From contig JAFXGR010000068.1 in NCBI GenBank assembly GCA_017520155.1, positions 1-38,431 of the forward strand: a DNA stretch of 38,431 nucleotides. Direction: 5' to 3'. A program made the translations under genes and the position numbers. The stretch comes from Lachnospiraceae bacterium (GTDB lineage: Bacteria > Bacillota > Clostridia > Lachnospirales > Lachnospiraceae). Below the pieces are notes generated by a model. That model saw only the letters and a list, made by a program, of their open reading frames with translations, was not told the origin of the DNA and made no database searches. Shown one piece after another: positions 1-8,476 of the stretch. Numbering within the stretch: the stretch's first letter is position 1; every line of letters begins with the position of its first letter.

Positions 1-2
1 CA

Positions 3-491
3 CAAGAGTTTTTCGAAGGAGAAGACGTAGCCATAGAGGCAAAAGTAAAAGTACTATATAAGGAAAGTGAAGATATCATAGGGCAATATATTATTTTCTG
101 TAAAGTTTATAATGAACAGAGAAAAAAATTTGGATGCACAGAGAAAACCATTAACGAAACTATCAGAATCTGTATGAACAGAAATATATTGAAGGATTAT
201 TTAGAGAGTCACAAGAGGGAGGTAATCAGTATGATGATGACGTTATTTGAAGAAGAACAAATCATGAAGGCTTATACAAAGGATGTTTTGGAACAAGGAA
301 TAGAACAGGGGATAGAACAAGGAATAGAACAGGGACGCATACTACAACTGATAAAGCTGGTAGAATCCGGAGATATTACCGTTGAGAGAGCGGCACAAAA
401 ATCTAATATGACAGTGGAAGAATTTAAAGAAAAAATGAGAGGTTCGTATGTGCAATTAAGAAGGTTTAGATTCAGGAATAAATATTCATGA
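3..491 (+). CDS. Rpn family nuclease/putative transposase, C-terminal part (cut by window edge)
   Basis: The frame is open from base 3, so the first ATG at 174 is internal and the gene begins outside the window. The visible part has the usual tail of Rpn / PD-(D/E)XK nuclease family transposases: a stretch around ETIRICMNRNILKDYLE, then EVISMMMTLFEEEQIMKAY, then a charged C-terminus with a helix-turn-helix-like segment (ITVERAAQKSNMTVEEF). The catalytic nuclease core is not visible. A run of EQGI repeats (bases 291-335) sits between the two halves. Family members promote recombination or DNA cleavage. Family assignment is fairly confident; whether the gene is intact cannot be judged. Confidence 0.7.
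   Translation, partial: QEFFEGEDVAIEAKVKVLYKESEDIIGQYIIFCKVYNEQRKKFGCTEKTINETIRICMNRNILKDYLESHKREVISMMMTLFEEEQIMKAYTKDVLEQGIEQGIEQGIEQGRILQLIKLVESGDITVERAAQKSNMTVEEFKEKMRGSYVQLRRFRFRNKYS
291..335 (+). repeat. 12-bp tandem repeat coding (EQGI)n
   Basis: Nearly four copies of a 12-base unit (GAACAAGGAATA or GAACAGGGGATA) encode EQGIEQGIEQGIEQG inside the Rpn-type protein. CAA and CAG alternate between units, which gives a 24-base super-period. Such in-frame repeats are common at this point in the family and can expand or contract by slippage without shifting the frame. Confidence 0.8.
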
Positions 492-496
492 AAACA

Positions 497-544
497 ACAC
501 AAGATATTTTGGGTAAGATAAAATCACTCCACTATATCTTGTGT
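497..544 (+). promoter_or_regulatory. Tandem NrdR boxes upstream of nrdD
   Basis: Two 16-base near-palindromes resemble the NrdR box consensus acaCwAtATaTwGtgt. Bases 497-512 (ACACAAGATATTTTGG) match about 13 of 16; bases 529-544 (CCACTATATCTTGTGT) match about 14 of 16. Their starts are 32 bases apart, three helical turns, the spacing typical of paired NrdR sites, and they end 7 bases before a -35 box. NrdR is the ATP/dATP-sensing repressor of ribonucleotide reductase genes, so nrdD is probably under NrdR control. The arms also form a 12-bp inverted repeat (496-507 with 534-545) followed by five T, so a weak terminator for the preceding gene is an alternative or added role. Confidence 0.7.
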
Positions 545-551
545 TTTTGCG

Positions 552-580
552 TTGACTTTTAAAATTTCGGGTGCTATCAT
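552..580 (+). promoter_or_regulatory. Sigma-A type promoter for nrdD
   Basis: TTGACT (552-557), a 17-base spacer and TATCAT (575-580) form a good vegetative promoter. It lies directly downstream of the two NrdR boxes and about 60 bases before the nrdD start codon. Confidence 0.7.
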
Positions 581-639
581 TTAATTCAGACAAATGAAAA
601 AATGTTAGATAGAAACAAAAGGAAATAGGGAGGGGTTTT

Positions 640-3075
640 ATGTTTCGCGTAATCAAAAGAGATGGGGAGGTTACCGACTTTGCCATCAGTAAGATTGGAG
701 ATGCCATTAAGAAGGCCTTTCATGCCACAGATGTGCAATATAATGAGGATATTGTGGAATTGTTAACCTTAAGAGTCAGTGCGGATTTTCAGGGGAAGGT
801 AAAAGAGGGAAAGATTCATGTGGAGGATATCCAGGATAGTGTGGAAAGGGTGCTGGAGCAGGCCGGGTTTGCACAGGCAGCTAAGGCTTATATTCTTTAT
901 CGTAAGCAGCGGGAAAAAATGAGAAACATGAAATCTACCATTTTAGACTATAAAGATGTGGTAAACAGCTATGTAAAGGTGGAGGATTGGAGAGTAAAAG
1001 AAAATTCCACCGTGACCTATTCTGTAGGAGGTTTGATTTTAAGTAATTCCGGTGCGGTTACGGCCAACTACTGGTTATCGGAGATTTACGATGAAGAGAT
1101 TGCAGAAGCCCATCGTAATGCAGATATCCATATTCATGATTTATCCATGCTTACCGGCTATTGTGCCGGCTGGAGTTTAAAGCAGCTGATTAAGGATGGT
1201 TTGGGAGGAGTGACGGGAAAGATCACTTCTGCTCCTGCGGCACATTTGTCTGTACTATGTAATCAGATGGTAAATTTTTTGGGGATTATGCAAAATGAAT
1301 GGGCGGGAGCTCAGGCATTTTCTTCCTTTGACACCTATCTGGCTCCTTTTGTTAAAGTAGATAATTTATCTTATAAAGAGGTAAAAAAATGTATTGAGGC
1401 TTTTATTTACGGTGTCAATACGCCCAGCCGTTGGGGAACCCAGGCACCCTTTAGCAATATTACTTTGGATTGGACTGTACCCTCTGACTTGGCAGAGCTT
1501 CCTGCCATTGTAGGGGGAAAGGAAATGGATTTTTGTTATAAAGACTGCAAAAAAGAAATGGATATGGTAAATAAGGCCTTTATTGAAACCATGATTGAAG
1601 GAGATGCCAATGGAAGAGGCTTCCAATATCCTATTCCCACTTATTCCATTACAAAAGATTTTGACTGGTCGGATACGGAAAACAATCGATTATTGTTTGA
1701 AATGACAGCAAAATACGGAACCCCCTATTTTTCCAATTATATAAATTCTGATATGGAACCTTCCGATGTTCGGTCCATGTGCTGTAGGCTGCGATTGGAT
1801 TTACGGGAGCTGCGCAAAAAGACAGGAGGCTATTTTGGTTCAGGGGAAAGCACGGGAAGTGTGGGGGTAGTTACCATTAATCTTCCAAGAATTGCTTACT
1901 TATCAGCCAATAAGGAAGATTTTTACAGACGTCTGGATAAAATGATGGATATTGCAGCCAGAAGCTTGAAGATCAAACGAGGGGTAGTATCCCGTTTATT
2001 AAAGGAAGGCTTATATCCTTATACCAGAAAATATCTGGGAACCTTTGACAATCATTTTTCCACCATTGGTCTTATTGGAATGAATGAGGTGGGACTAAAT
2101 GCTAACTGGCTTAAAGCAGATATGACCAGTGAAAAAACACAGAAATTTGGAAAAGAAGTTTTGCTTCATATGAGAAAGCGTTTATCTGATTATCAGGAGC
2201 AGTATGGAGATTTATATAATTTAGAGGCTACGCCGGCAGAAAGTACCACCTATCGTCTGGCTAAGCATGATAAGAAAAGATGGCCTTCCATTAAAACCGC
2301 GGGAAAGGAAGGAGATACTCCTTACTATACCAATTCTTCTCATTTACCGGTGGATTTTACCAGTGATATTTTTGATGCTTTGGATATTCAGGATGAATTA
2401 CAGACCTTATATACCTCGGGAACAGTATTTCATGCCTTTTTGGGAGAGAAGCTTCCGGACTGGAAGGCAGCAGCTAATTTAGTACGAACGATTGCAGAAC
2501 ATTATAAGCTGCCTTACTATACTTTATCTCCTACCTACTCCATTTGCAAAGAACATGGGTATTTAAACGGAGAGGTTGCTGTTTGTCCTCACTGCGGTGC
2601 TCCCACAGAGATTTACAGCAGAATTACCGGTTACTATCGACCTGTACAAAACTGGAATGACGGAAAGCTTCAGGAATATGTAAATCGAAAGGAATATGAG
2701 ATAGAAACTTCAGTTTGTAAGCGAGATCCTGGATTTTCCCCAGAAAAATACAATTTAGAGGATACAGAAGGAAAGAGGGAAAAGAAGACAGTTACAGATT
2801 CTCTTATGGGCCTTACTGGACAACAGTCTTTAGAAGAACAGGAAGAAAAGTATTTATTTACCACAAAGACCTGCCCCAACTGTAAGATTGCTAAGGAATA
2901 CTTAAAGGATGAAGCTTATATTTTAATAGATGCAGAGGAAAATCTGGAGATGGCAAGGAAGTATCATATTATGCAGGCTCCTACCTTTGTTGTGGTCAAT
3001 AAGGAGGGAGTGCACAAATACAGCAATCCTTCCAATATAAAAAGATATCTTGAGTTACTATATGAGAATAGTTAA
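640..3075 (+). CDS. nrdD: Anaerobic ribonucleoside-triphosphate reductase with fused glutaredoxin-like domain
   Basis: Class III ribonucleotide reductase, which reduces ribonucleotides to deoxyribonucleotides without oxygen using a glycyl radical. The 811-residue protein begins with an ATP-cone (MFRVIKRDGEVTDF, about residues 1-95), which senses ATP/dATP. The catalytic barrel follows. Near the end is a zinc-binding region (C636, H639, C649, C652) just before the glycyl radical loop RITGYYR with G664. From about residue 738 to the end a redoxin-like domain is fused on, with a CPNC motif at 745-748 and a cis-Pro region QAPTFVVV. This suggests redoxin-dependent rather than formate-dependent reduction. 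The activase gene nrdG does not follow; the next gene is pyrF. The ribosome binding site AGGGAGGGG supports the ATG at 640. Confidence 0.95.
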   Translation: MFRVIKRDGEVTDFAISKIGDAIKKAFHATDVQYNEDIVELLTLRVSADFQGKVKEGKIHVEDIQDSVERVLEQAGFAQAAKAYILYRKQREKMRNMKSTILDYKDVVNSYVKVEDWRVKENSTVTYSVGGLILSNSGAVTANYWLSEIYDEEIAEAHRNADIHIHDLSMLTGYCAGWSLKQLIKDGLGGVTGKITSAPAAHLSVLCNQMVNFLGIMQNEWAGAQAFSSFDTYLAPFVKVDNLSYKEVKKCIEAFIYGVNTPSRWGTQAPFSNITLDWTVPSDLAELPAIVGGKEMDFCYKDCKKEMDMVNKAFIETMIEGDANGRGFQYPIPTYSITKDFDWSDTENNRLLFEMTAKYGTPYFSNYINSDMEPSDVRSMCCRLRLDLRELRKKTGGYFGSGESTGSVGVVTINLPRIAYLSANKEDFYRRLDKMMDIAARSLKIKRGVVSRLLKEGLYPYTRKYLGTFDNHFSTIGLIGMNEVGLNANWLKADMTSEKTQKFGKEVLLHMRKRLSDYQEQYGDLYNLEATPAESTTYRLAKHDKKRWPSIKTAGKEGDTPYYTNSSHLPVDFTSDIFDALDIQDELQTLYTSGTVFHAFLGEKLPDWKAAANLVRTIAEHYKLPYYTLSPTYSICKEHGYLNGEVAVCPHCGAPTEIYSRITGYYRPVQNWNDGKLQEYVNRKEYEIETSVCKRDPGFSPEKYNLEDTEGKREKKTVTDSLMGLTGQQSLEEQEEKYLFTTKTCPNCKIAKEYLKDEAYILIDAEENLEMARKYHIMQAPTFVVVNKEGVHKYSNPSNIKRYLELLYENS

Positions 3076-3202
3076 AGTAAAAATAAGAACCTTAAATTTA
3101 TGATTTGGTTGCTGCGGATAAAAAGTGGTTACGGCAAGGAATGGACAGAGGAAGAATTGCTGTAAGGGGCTTTGTATTCTGTAGGGAAAAGGAAGGATTA
3201 CC

Positions 3203-4123
3203 ATGATTAATAAGTTAGTGGAAAAAATTAAAAAAACAGAGGCTCCCATTGTTGTAGGTCTGGATCCCATGATGAAGTTTATTCCGGAACATATTCAAAA
3301 AGCTGCCTTTGCAGAATTTGGTGAAACATTGGAAGGAGCAGCAGAAGCGATTTGGCAGTATAATAAGGCCATTGTGGATCATATTTACGATTTGATTCCC
3401 TGTGTAAAACCACAGATTGCCATGTATGAGCAGTTTGGAATTCCGGGATTGATTGCTTATAAAAAGACCATTGAATACTGCAAATCTAAGGATTTGGTTG
3501 TGATTGGGGATATCAAGAGAGGAGATATTGGATCCACCTCTGAGGCTTATGCCGTAGGTCATTTAGGTAAAGTTCAGGTGGGAAGCAATTCTTTTTACGG
3601 CTTTGATGAAGATTTTGCCACTCTTGCCCCTTATATGGGCGCTGACAGTATCAATCCCTTTAAAAAAGTATGTCAGGAAGAGAAAAAAGGCTTGTTTATT
3701 TTAGTAAAGACTTCTAATCCCAGCAGCGGAGACTTCCAGGATCGTCTTATTGAGGGAAGACCTTTGTATGAATGGGTGGCTAAAAAGGTGGTAGAATGGG
3801 GATCTGATTTCATGGGTGATTCCTATAGCTATATAGGTGCTGTAGTAGGTGCAACTTATCCGGAAATGGGTAAGGTACTTCGTGAACTGATGCCAAAAAG
3901 CTTTATTCTGGTACCCGGTTACGGTGCTCAGGGAGGAAAGGGTGCAGATCTTGTTCATTTCTTTAATAAGGATGGCTTAGGAGCAATCGTAAATTCCTCC
4001 CGTGGAATTATTGCTGCCCACCAACAGGAACAGTATAAAGCCATAGGAGAAGCTAATTTTGCAGAGGCTTCCAGACAGGCAGTTATTGACATGAGGGAAG
4101 ATATCAAACAGGCATTGGGATAA
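3203..4123 (+). CDS. pyrF: Orotidine-5'-phosphate decarboxylase
   Basis: Catalyses the last step of UMP synthesis, decarboxylation of OMP. The 306-residue length marks the longer PyrF subfamily. Visible signatures are IVVGLDP near the N-terminus, CVKPQIAMYEQFG, the catalytic Lys-Asp cluster in VVIGDIKRGDIGST, and the phosphate-binding end FILVPGYGAQGGKG and IVNSSRGII. The start has GGAAGGA in good position. It lies 127 bases after nrdD, so both nucleotide genes may be cotranscribed. A 22-codon frame at 3100-3165 in the gap shows nothing recognisable and is not called. Confidence 0.95.
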   Translation: MINKLVEKIKKTEAPIVVGLDPMMKFIPEHIQKAAFAEFGETLEGAAEAIWQYNKAIVDHIYDLIPCVKPQIAMYEQFGIPGLIAYKKTIEYCKSKDLVVIGDIKRGDIGSTSEAYAVGHLGKVQVGSNSFYGFDEDFATLAPYMGADSINPFKKVCQEEKKGLFILVKTSNPSSGDFQDRLIEGRPLYEWVAKKVVEWGSDFMGDSYSYIGAVVGATYPEMGKVLRELMPKSFILVPGYGAQGGKGADLVHFFNKDGLGAIVNSSRGIIAAHQQEQYKAIGEANFAEASRQAVIDMREDIKQALG

Positions 4124-4124
4124 G

Positions 4125-4493
4125 ATGAAGTTAAGAAATATTTTGATTGTAGTAAAAGACATAGAAAGAGCAAAGCAGTTTTACCATGATTTGTTTGGTC
4201 TTAAGGTAATACTGGATAATGAAGGAAATGTAATTTTAACAGAAGGCCTGGTATTGCAGGAGGAAAAAGTGTGGAAGTCCTTTTTAAAGGAGGAGGTAAT
4301 TTTTAAAAACCACGCCACAGAATTATATTTTGAAGAAAAAGAGATTGAAACATTTGTGGAAAAATTAGAATCGCTATATCCCCAAATCCGGTATGTAAAT
4401 AAGCTGATGGTTCATAGCTGGGGACAGAAAGTAGTTCGTTTCTATGATCTTGATGGTAATTTAATAGAGGTGGGAACACCTGCTGTAATTTAA
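4125..4493 (+). CDS. VOC (glyoxalase/bleomycin resistance) fold protein
   Basis: A 122-residue protein with the beta-alpha-beta-beta-beta pattern of the vicinal oxygen chelate superfamily: LRNILIVVKDIERAKQFYHDLFGLKVILD at the start and VVRFYDLDGNLIEVG at the end. Members bind a metal and act as lyases, dioxygenases or drug-binding proteins; the substrate cannot be read from this sequence. The start lies one base after the pyrF stop, so translation is probably coupled. The final E of LIEVG fits a metal ligand position. Confidence 0.8.
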   Translation: MKLRNILIVVKDIERAKQFYHDLFGLKVILDNEGNVILTEGLVLQEEKVWKSFLKEEVIFKNHATELYFEEKEIETFVEKLESLYPQIRYVNKLMVHSWGQKVVRFYDLDGNLIEVGTPAVI

Positions 4494-4497
4494 GATG

Positions 4498-4541
4498 AAA
4501 AGTATCTCTGGAGAGTGAAAGCTTCCATAGATACTTTTTTT
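4498..4541 (+). terminator. Rho-independent terminator after pyrF-VOC
   Basis: Arms AAAAGTATCT (4498-4507) and AGATACTTTT (4529-4538) pair perfectly over 10 bases, and the T run continues to 4541. An inner TGGA/TCCA pairing strengthens the stem. Confidence 0.85.
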
Positions 4542-4567
4542 ATAGTCATAAAGTTAAAATATTAAAA

Positions 4568-4611
4568 CTAAATAAATTTAGATAAATTATTTCTTCTTAA
4601 GAAAAGAAGAA
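4568..4611 (+). promoter_or_regulatory. Operator-like palindrome and hairpin upstream of the fatty acid operon
   Basis: The 160-base gap between the terminator and acpP must contain the operon promoter, but no clear -35/-10 pair stands out; TATACT at 4658-4663 is a possible -10. Two dyads are visible. CTAAAT-AA-ATTTAG at 4568-4581 is operator-like. TTCTTCTT (4591-4598) pairs with AAGAAGAA (4604-4611) around a 5-base loop. Either could bind the MarR-type regulator at the operon's end; this is inference. Confidence 0.35.
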
Positions 4612-4702
4612 GCTGAATTCATTTAATATAAAAGATAATGAAAACAGTAAAAATAACTATACTCTACAAAATAATAAACAAATAACCAGGAGGTAAGAAA
4701 AA

Positions 4703-4936
4703 ATGACATTTGATAAGGTAAAAGAAATTATTGTGGATACTATTTGCTGTAATGAAGAAGAGGTAGTGTTAACTGCAGATATTAAAGAGGATCTGGGGGC
4801 AGATTCCTTAGATGCGGTAGAGTTAAATATGGCCTTAGAGGAAGCCTTTAAGATTTCCATTCCTGAAGAAGATTTAGTGAACTTTATCACTGTACAGGAT
4901 ATTGTAGATTATATCGATAAAAACAAAGCAGCTTAA
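4703..4936 (+). CDS. acpP: Acyl carrier protein of fatty acid synthesis
   Basis: Small acidic four-helix carrier, 77 residues, with the phosphopantetheine attachment motif LGADSLDAVEL and Ser35 as the modified residue. It carries growing acyl chains between the Fab enzymes encoded downstream. It follows AGGAGG and opens the acc-fab operon. A second, divergent carrier protein lies at 20573-20803, so this one is assigned to bulk fatty acid synthesis by its canonical motif and position. Confidence 0.95.
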   Translation: MTFDKVKEIIVDTICCNEEEVVLTADIKEDLGADSLDAVELNMALEEAFKISIPEEDLVNFITVQDIVDYIDKNKAA

Positions 4937-5009
4937 GGAGAATGCAGTTAAGATAAAGGCAGCCAAACAGCTGATTGCGGGTTAAAAAAGAAAGGGAGTA
5001 CAGCTTGTA

Positions 5010-5459
5010 ATGAAAGAAATATTGGAACTGATGGAGAGCTTTCATCAGCTTTCCATTGGAGAAATGGAACTGGAATATCATGGAATAAGGCTTTCGTTAA
5101 AAAAGGAAAAAAATATGGAGGAAATAGTGCAGACAGAAGATAATCCGGGAAAAGATAAAAGAGAGGAAAGAGAGGCTTTTGGGCAGAGGCAGGAGAAAAA
5201 GGAGAAGCCTCACTTTTTGTCGGAAGAAAACGTGGTGACGGCACCTCTTGCAGGTACTTTTTACCGAGCTTCGGCACCGGGGGAGACTCCCTTTGTACTG
5301 CCCGGACAAAAAGTAAAAAAAGGAGAAGTTCTGGGAGTTTTGGAGGCCATGAAAATGATGAACGAAATTCTGGCATCAAAGGATGGAGTAGTAGGAGAAA
5401 TTTTAGTAGAGGATGAGACAATGGTGGAATATGAACAGCCACTGATTGTCATAAAATAA
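5010..5459 (+). CDS. accB: Biotin carboxyl carrier protein of acetyl-CoA carboxylase
   Basis: Carries the biotin that shuttles CO2 from biotin carboxylase to the carboxyltransferase. The 149-residue protein has an N-terminal helical segment, a charged linker (about residues 40-75) rich in Glu, Lys and Arg, and a C-terminal biotinyl domain. The biotinylation site is in VLEAMKMMNEI, with Lys115 as the modified residue. It lies 73 bases after acpP and 8 bases before accC. Confidence 0.95.
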   Translation: MKEILELMESFHQLSIGEMELEYHGIRLSLKKEKNMEEIVQTEDNPGKDKREEREAFGQRQEKKEKPHFLSEENVVTAPLAGTFYRASAPGETPFVLPGQKVKKGEVLGVLEAMKMMNEILASKDGVVGEILVEDETMVEYEQPLIVIK

Positions 5460-5467
5460 CATAAAGT

Positions 5468-6823
5468 ATGTGGAAAAGAATCTTAATTGCCAACAGGGGA
5501 GAGATTGCACTTCGTATTCTTCGTTGCTGCAGAGAAATGGGAATTGAAACCGTAGTAGTTTATTCCAAGGAGGATGAGGATACACTCCCGGTATTAATGG
5601 CAACAAAAAGTATCTGTATAGGAGAAGCAAAGGCTTCAGAGACCTATCTGAATCAGGAGGTTTTAATTGAATGTGCCAAAAAAACCTTTTGTCAGGCTAT
5701 CCATCCCGGTTATGGGTTTTTATCAGAAAATCCTTCTTTTGCAAGAAAGTGCAGGGAAAACGGGATTGTATTTATTGGACCGGATGATCACATTATTGAG
5801 AAAATGGGAAATAAACAGGCAGCAAGAGAGTTAATGACAGCCCATGGAGTTCCTATCGTTCCGGGAGGAGAAGGAATTGCAGATACATATGAAAAGGCAT
5901 TAACTGATGCAAAAAAAATAGGTTTTCCCCTTCTAATCAAGGCTTCCGCCGGTGGAGGGGGAAAAGGAATGCGTAAAGTATTTAACGAAGAGGAACTGGA
6001 ACAGGCCTATTATGCTGCCGGACAGGAAGCTTTAGCAGCCTTTGGAAATCAGGAAGTTTATGTGGAGAAGCTGATTTTAAATCCCCGTCATATCGAGTTT
6101 CAGATTATAGCAGACCATCATGGCAATGTATTACATCTGGGGGAGAGGGACTGTTCTATTCAAAAAAGAAATCAAAAGCTGTTGGAGGAATCCCCCTCTC
6201 CTGCCTTAGATGAAGAACTTAGAAATAAAATGGGAGAAATGGCAATAAGAGCAGCAAAAGCATCAGGATACAACAGTGTTGGAACTATTGAATTTATTCT
6301 GGATGAAAATAAAGAGTTTTATTTTATTGAGATGAATACCAGAATTCAGGTGGAACATCCCGTAACAGAGATGATGACAGGAATTGATTTAATTAAAGAG
6401 CAGATTCGCATCTCCTTCGGACAAAAATTAATCTTGACACAGGAACAGGTAAAAGCCAAAGGTCATGTAATAGAATGCAGAATTAATGCCCAAAGCAGCG
6501 GAAGGGTGAACATGCTTCATTTTCCTTCAGGCTACCGGGTGCGAACAGACAGTTATCTTTATAACGGATGTAAGATTAGTCCATATTATGACGCCATGGT
6601 AGCTAAGGTGATTGTAAAGGGAAACAATCGTCTGGAAGCCATACGCAGAATGCGAAGAGCCCTGGAAGAGCTGATTATTGAAGGGGTTCAAACTAATTCA
6701 GAGATTATGCATCTTTTAATGTTCCATAAAAATTTTATCAGAGGTGACTACAATACCCATTTTTGGGAACGGCACAGTGAAACTTTGCTGCAATGGAACC
6801 GGGAGGGAAATGCAGATGATTAG
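5468..6823 (+). CDS. accC: Biotin carboxylase subunit of acetyl-CoA carboxylase
   Basis: ATP-grasp enzyme that carboxylates biotin on AccB. The 451 residues match the family. Visible are the start WKRILIANRGEIALRILR, HPGYGFLSEN, the Gly-rich ATP loop KASAGGGGKGMRKV, and the catalytic segment FIEMNTRIQVEHPVTE. The start codon follows accB by 8 bases and has only a weak ribosome binding site, so translation is probably coupled to accB. The 3' end overlaps accD. Confidence 0.96.
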   Translation: MWKRILIANRGEIALRILRCCREMGIETVVVYSKEDEDTLPVLMATKSICIGEAKASETYLNQEVLIECAKKTFCQAIHPGYGFLSENPSFARKCRENGIVFIGPDDHIIEKMGNKQAARELMTAHGVPIVPGGEGIADTYEKALTDAKKIGFPLLIKASAGGGGKGMRKVFNEEELEQAYYAAGQEALAAFGNQEVYVEKLILNPRHIEFQIIADHHGNVLHLGERDCSIQKRNQKLLEESPSPALDEELRNKMGEMAIRAAKASGYNSVGTIEFILDENKEFYFIEMNTRIQVEHPVTEMMTGIDLIKEQIRISFGQKLILTQEQVKAKGHVIECRINAQSSGRVNMLHFPSGYRVRTDSYLYNGCKISPYYDAMVAKVIVKGNNRLEAIRRMRRALEELIIEGVQTNSEIMHLLMFHKNFIRGDYNTHFWERHSETLLQWNREGNADD

Positions 6824-7661
6824 TGAAGTGTTGGATAAGCGCAAGCAGCGTATGGAAAGATTAAAAAAAATCAGAAGCCGTACAAAAGTTCATTGTCAGA
6901 TCAGCTGTCCGGAATGTAAAACAGAAATCCATAAAGCGGAGTTGAGAAGGATAGGGGAAATATGTCCGGGTTGTGGTTATTATTATCCCATGACACCGGT
7001 AGAAAGAATTCGATTTTTGGAAGATGAAAAAACCTTTCGGGAAATGTGGAAGGATTTAGTGAGCTTTGATCCTCTTTCCTTTGAAGGTTATGGAGAAAAG
7101 CTGAAACAATTACAGGAAAAAACAAAACATAAAGATGCTGTAGTGTGCGGAATAATGAAAATGGAAGAAATTCCCGTAGCAGTTGCAGTTATGGACTCCC
7201 GTTTTATGATGGGAAGTATGGGCACTGTGGTAGGAGAAAAAATTTGTCTGTTGACAGAATATGCAAAGCGAAAAAAGTATCCCCTGCTGATTTTTTCAGC
7301 CAGTGGAGGTGCCAGAATGCAGGAAGGATTATTTTCTTTAATGCAAATGGCGAAAACTGCAGCAGCTATAGAGCAGTTTCAGAAAGCAGGAGGGTTTTAC
7401 CTTTCTGTATTGACTCACCCAACTACGGGAGGAGTAAGTGCCAGCTTTGCCGCTTTGGGAGATATTGTTTTGGCAGAGCCGGGAGCATTGATTGGTTTTG
7501 CCGGGCCCAGAGTGATAGAACAGACCATAGGAGAAACCTTGCCGGAGGGCTTCCAAAGGGCAGAGTTCTTGGAGGAACACGGTATGGTGGATAAGGTAGT
7601 GAAAAGAGAAGAAATGAAAAGTATAATTACCACCCTATTAAAAATCCATCGTAAGGAGTAA
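6816..7661 (+). CDS. accD: Acetyl-CoA carboxylase carboxyltransferase subunit beta
   Basis: Transfers the carboxyl group from biotin to acetyl-CoA together with AccA. A four-Cys zinc ribbon lies near the N-terminus (CPEC and CPGC about 20 residues apart), followed by the crotonase-fold body with [12 protein letters not shown] and [14 protein letters not shown]. The frame is open further upstream inside accC, but GGGAGG at 6801-6806 is best spaced for the ATG at 6816; ATG 6810 is the alternative. The chosen start overlaps the accC end by 8 bases. Length is then 281 residues, normal for the family. Confidence 0.94.
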   Translation: MISEVLDKRKQRMERLKKIRSRTKVHCQISCPECKTEIHKAELRRIGEICPGCGYYYPMTPVERIRFLEDEKTFREMWKDLVSFDPLSFEGYGEKLKQLQEKTKHKDAVVCGIMKMEEIPVAVAVMDSRFMMGSMGTVVGEKICLLTEYAKRKKYPLLIFSASGGARMQEGLFSLMQMAKTAAAIEQFQKAGGFYLSVLTHPTTGGVSASFAALGDIVLAEPGALIGFAGPRVIEQTIGETLPEGFQRAEFLEEHGMVDKVVKREEMKSIITTLLKIHRKE

Positions 7662-7677
7662 GAAAGCAGGAAACAGT

Positions 7678-8460
7678 ATGACAGCATATGAAAAGGTATT
7701 AATGGCCAGAAGGAAAGAACGGCCGGGAATTAAAGAGTATATTGAGCTGTTATTTGATGATTTTATAGAATTAAAGGGAGACCAGTTAGGGAAGGAGGAT
7801 GGAAGCATTCTTGGAGGAATTGCTTATTTTCATTCTATACCGGTTACCGTAATAGGGCATAGAAAGGGGAAAACTACGGAGGAAAATATTGCCTGTAATT
7901 TTGGAATGTCTTCTCCGGAAGGATACCGTAAAGCCCTTCGCCTGATGAAACAGGCAGAAAAGTTTAATCGACCCATAATTACGTTTGTTGATACTCCCGG
8001 AGCCTATCCCGGAGTTGAAGCGGAAAGTAACGGACAAAGTATTGCCATAGCTACAGCCATAGCAAAAATGTCAGCACTGAAAACCCCCATTATCTCCATT
8101 ATCACAGGAGAAGGAAGCAGCGGAGGGGCACTGGCTATTGCAGTGGCAGACAGAGTTTGGATGATGGAAAATTCCATTTATACTATTTTATCACCGGAAG
8201 GTTTTGCCTCTATTTTATGGAAGGATGCCAAGATGGCATCAAGAGCGGCCCAAATGATGAAAATAACGGCTCATGACTTAAAAGATATGGGATTGATTGA
8301 TGAAATCTTACCTGAGGGAAAAAGGGCAATGACAGTGTTGGAAGAACGCTTAGATCAGGAGCTTACTCTTTTAATGAAAATAAAGCCCCGGACCTTAGTA
8401 CAAAAAAGATATGAAAAATATCGTTACATTGAAGGGGATTACAGACCCTATAAGGAATAA
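7678..8460 (+). CDS. accA: Acetyl-CoA carboxylase carboxyltransferase subunit alpha
   Basis: Partner of AccD. The 260 residues correspond to the shorter AccA form of many Firmicutes. Recognisable are [26 protein letters not shown], the acetyl-CoA site [14 protein letters not shown], and [41 protein letters not shown] split over two motifs. It follows accD by 16 bases, so the two carboxyltransferase subunits should be made in equal amounts. Confidence 0.95.
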   Translation: MTAYEKVLMARRKERPGIKEYIELLFDDFIELKGDQLGKEDGSILGGIAYFHSIPVTVIGHRKGKTTEENIACNFGMSSPEGYRKALRLMKQAEKFNRPIITFVDTPGAYPGVEAESNGQSIAIATAIAKMSALKTPIISIITGEGSSGGALAIAVADRVWMMENSIYTILSPEGFASILWKDAKMASRAAQMMKITAHDLKDMGLIDEILPEGKRAMTVLEERLDQELTLLMKIKPRTLVQKRYEKYRYIEGDYRPYKE

Positions 8461-8476
8461 GGATAAAAAGGAAATT

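Noticed and set aside
3100-3165. 22-codon frame between nrdD and pyrF (MIWLLRIKSGYGKEW...)
   Set aside because: No ribosome binding site and no recognisable similarity; a link to NrdG was considered but the sequence is too short to support it.
4948-5442. Long minus-strand frame opposite accB
   Set aside because: It is the antisense shadow of accB, whose biotinyl motif and position in the operon are unmistakable.
7145-7594. 149-codon plus-strand frame inside accD
   Set aside because: Lies fully inside accD in another frame and has no family features.
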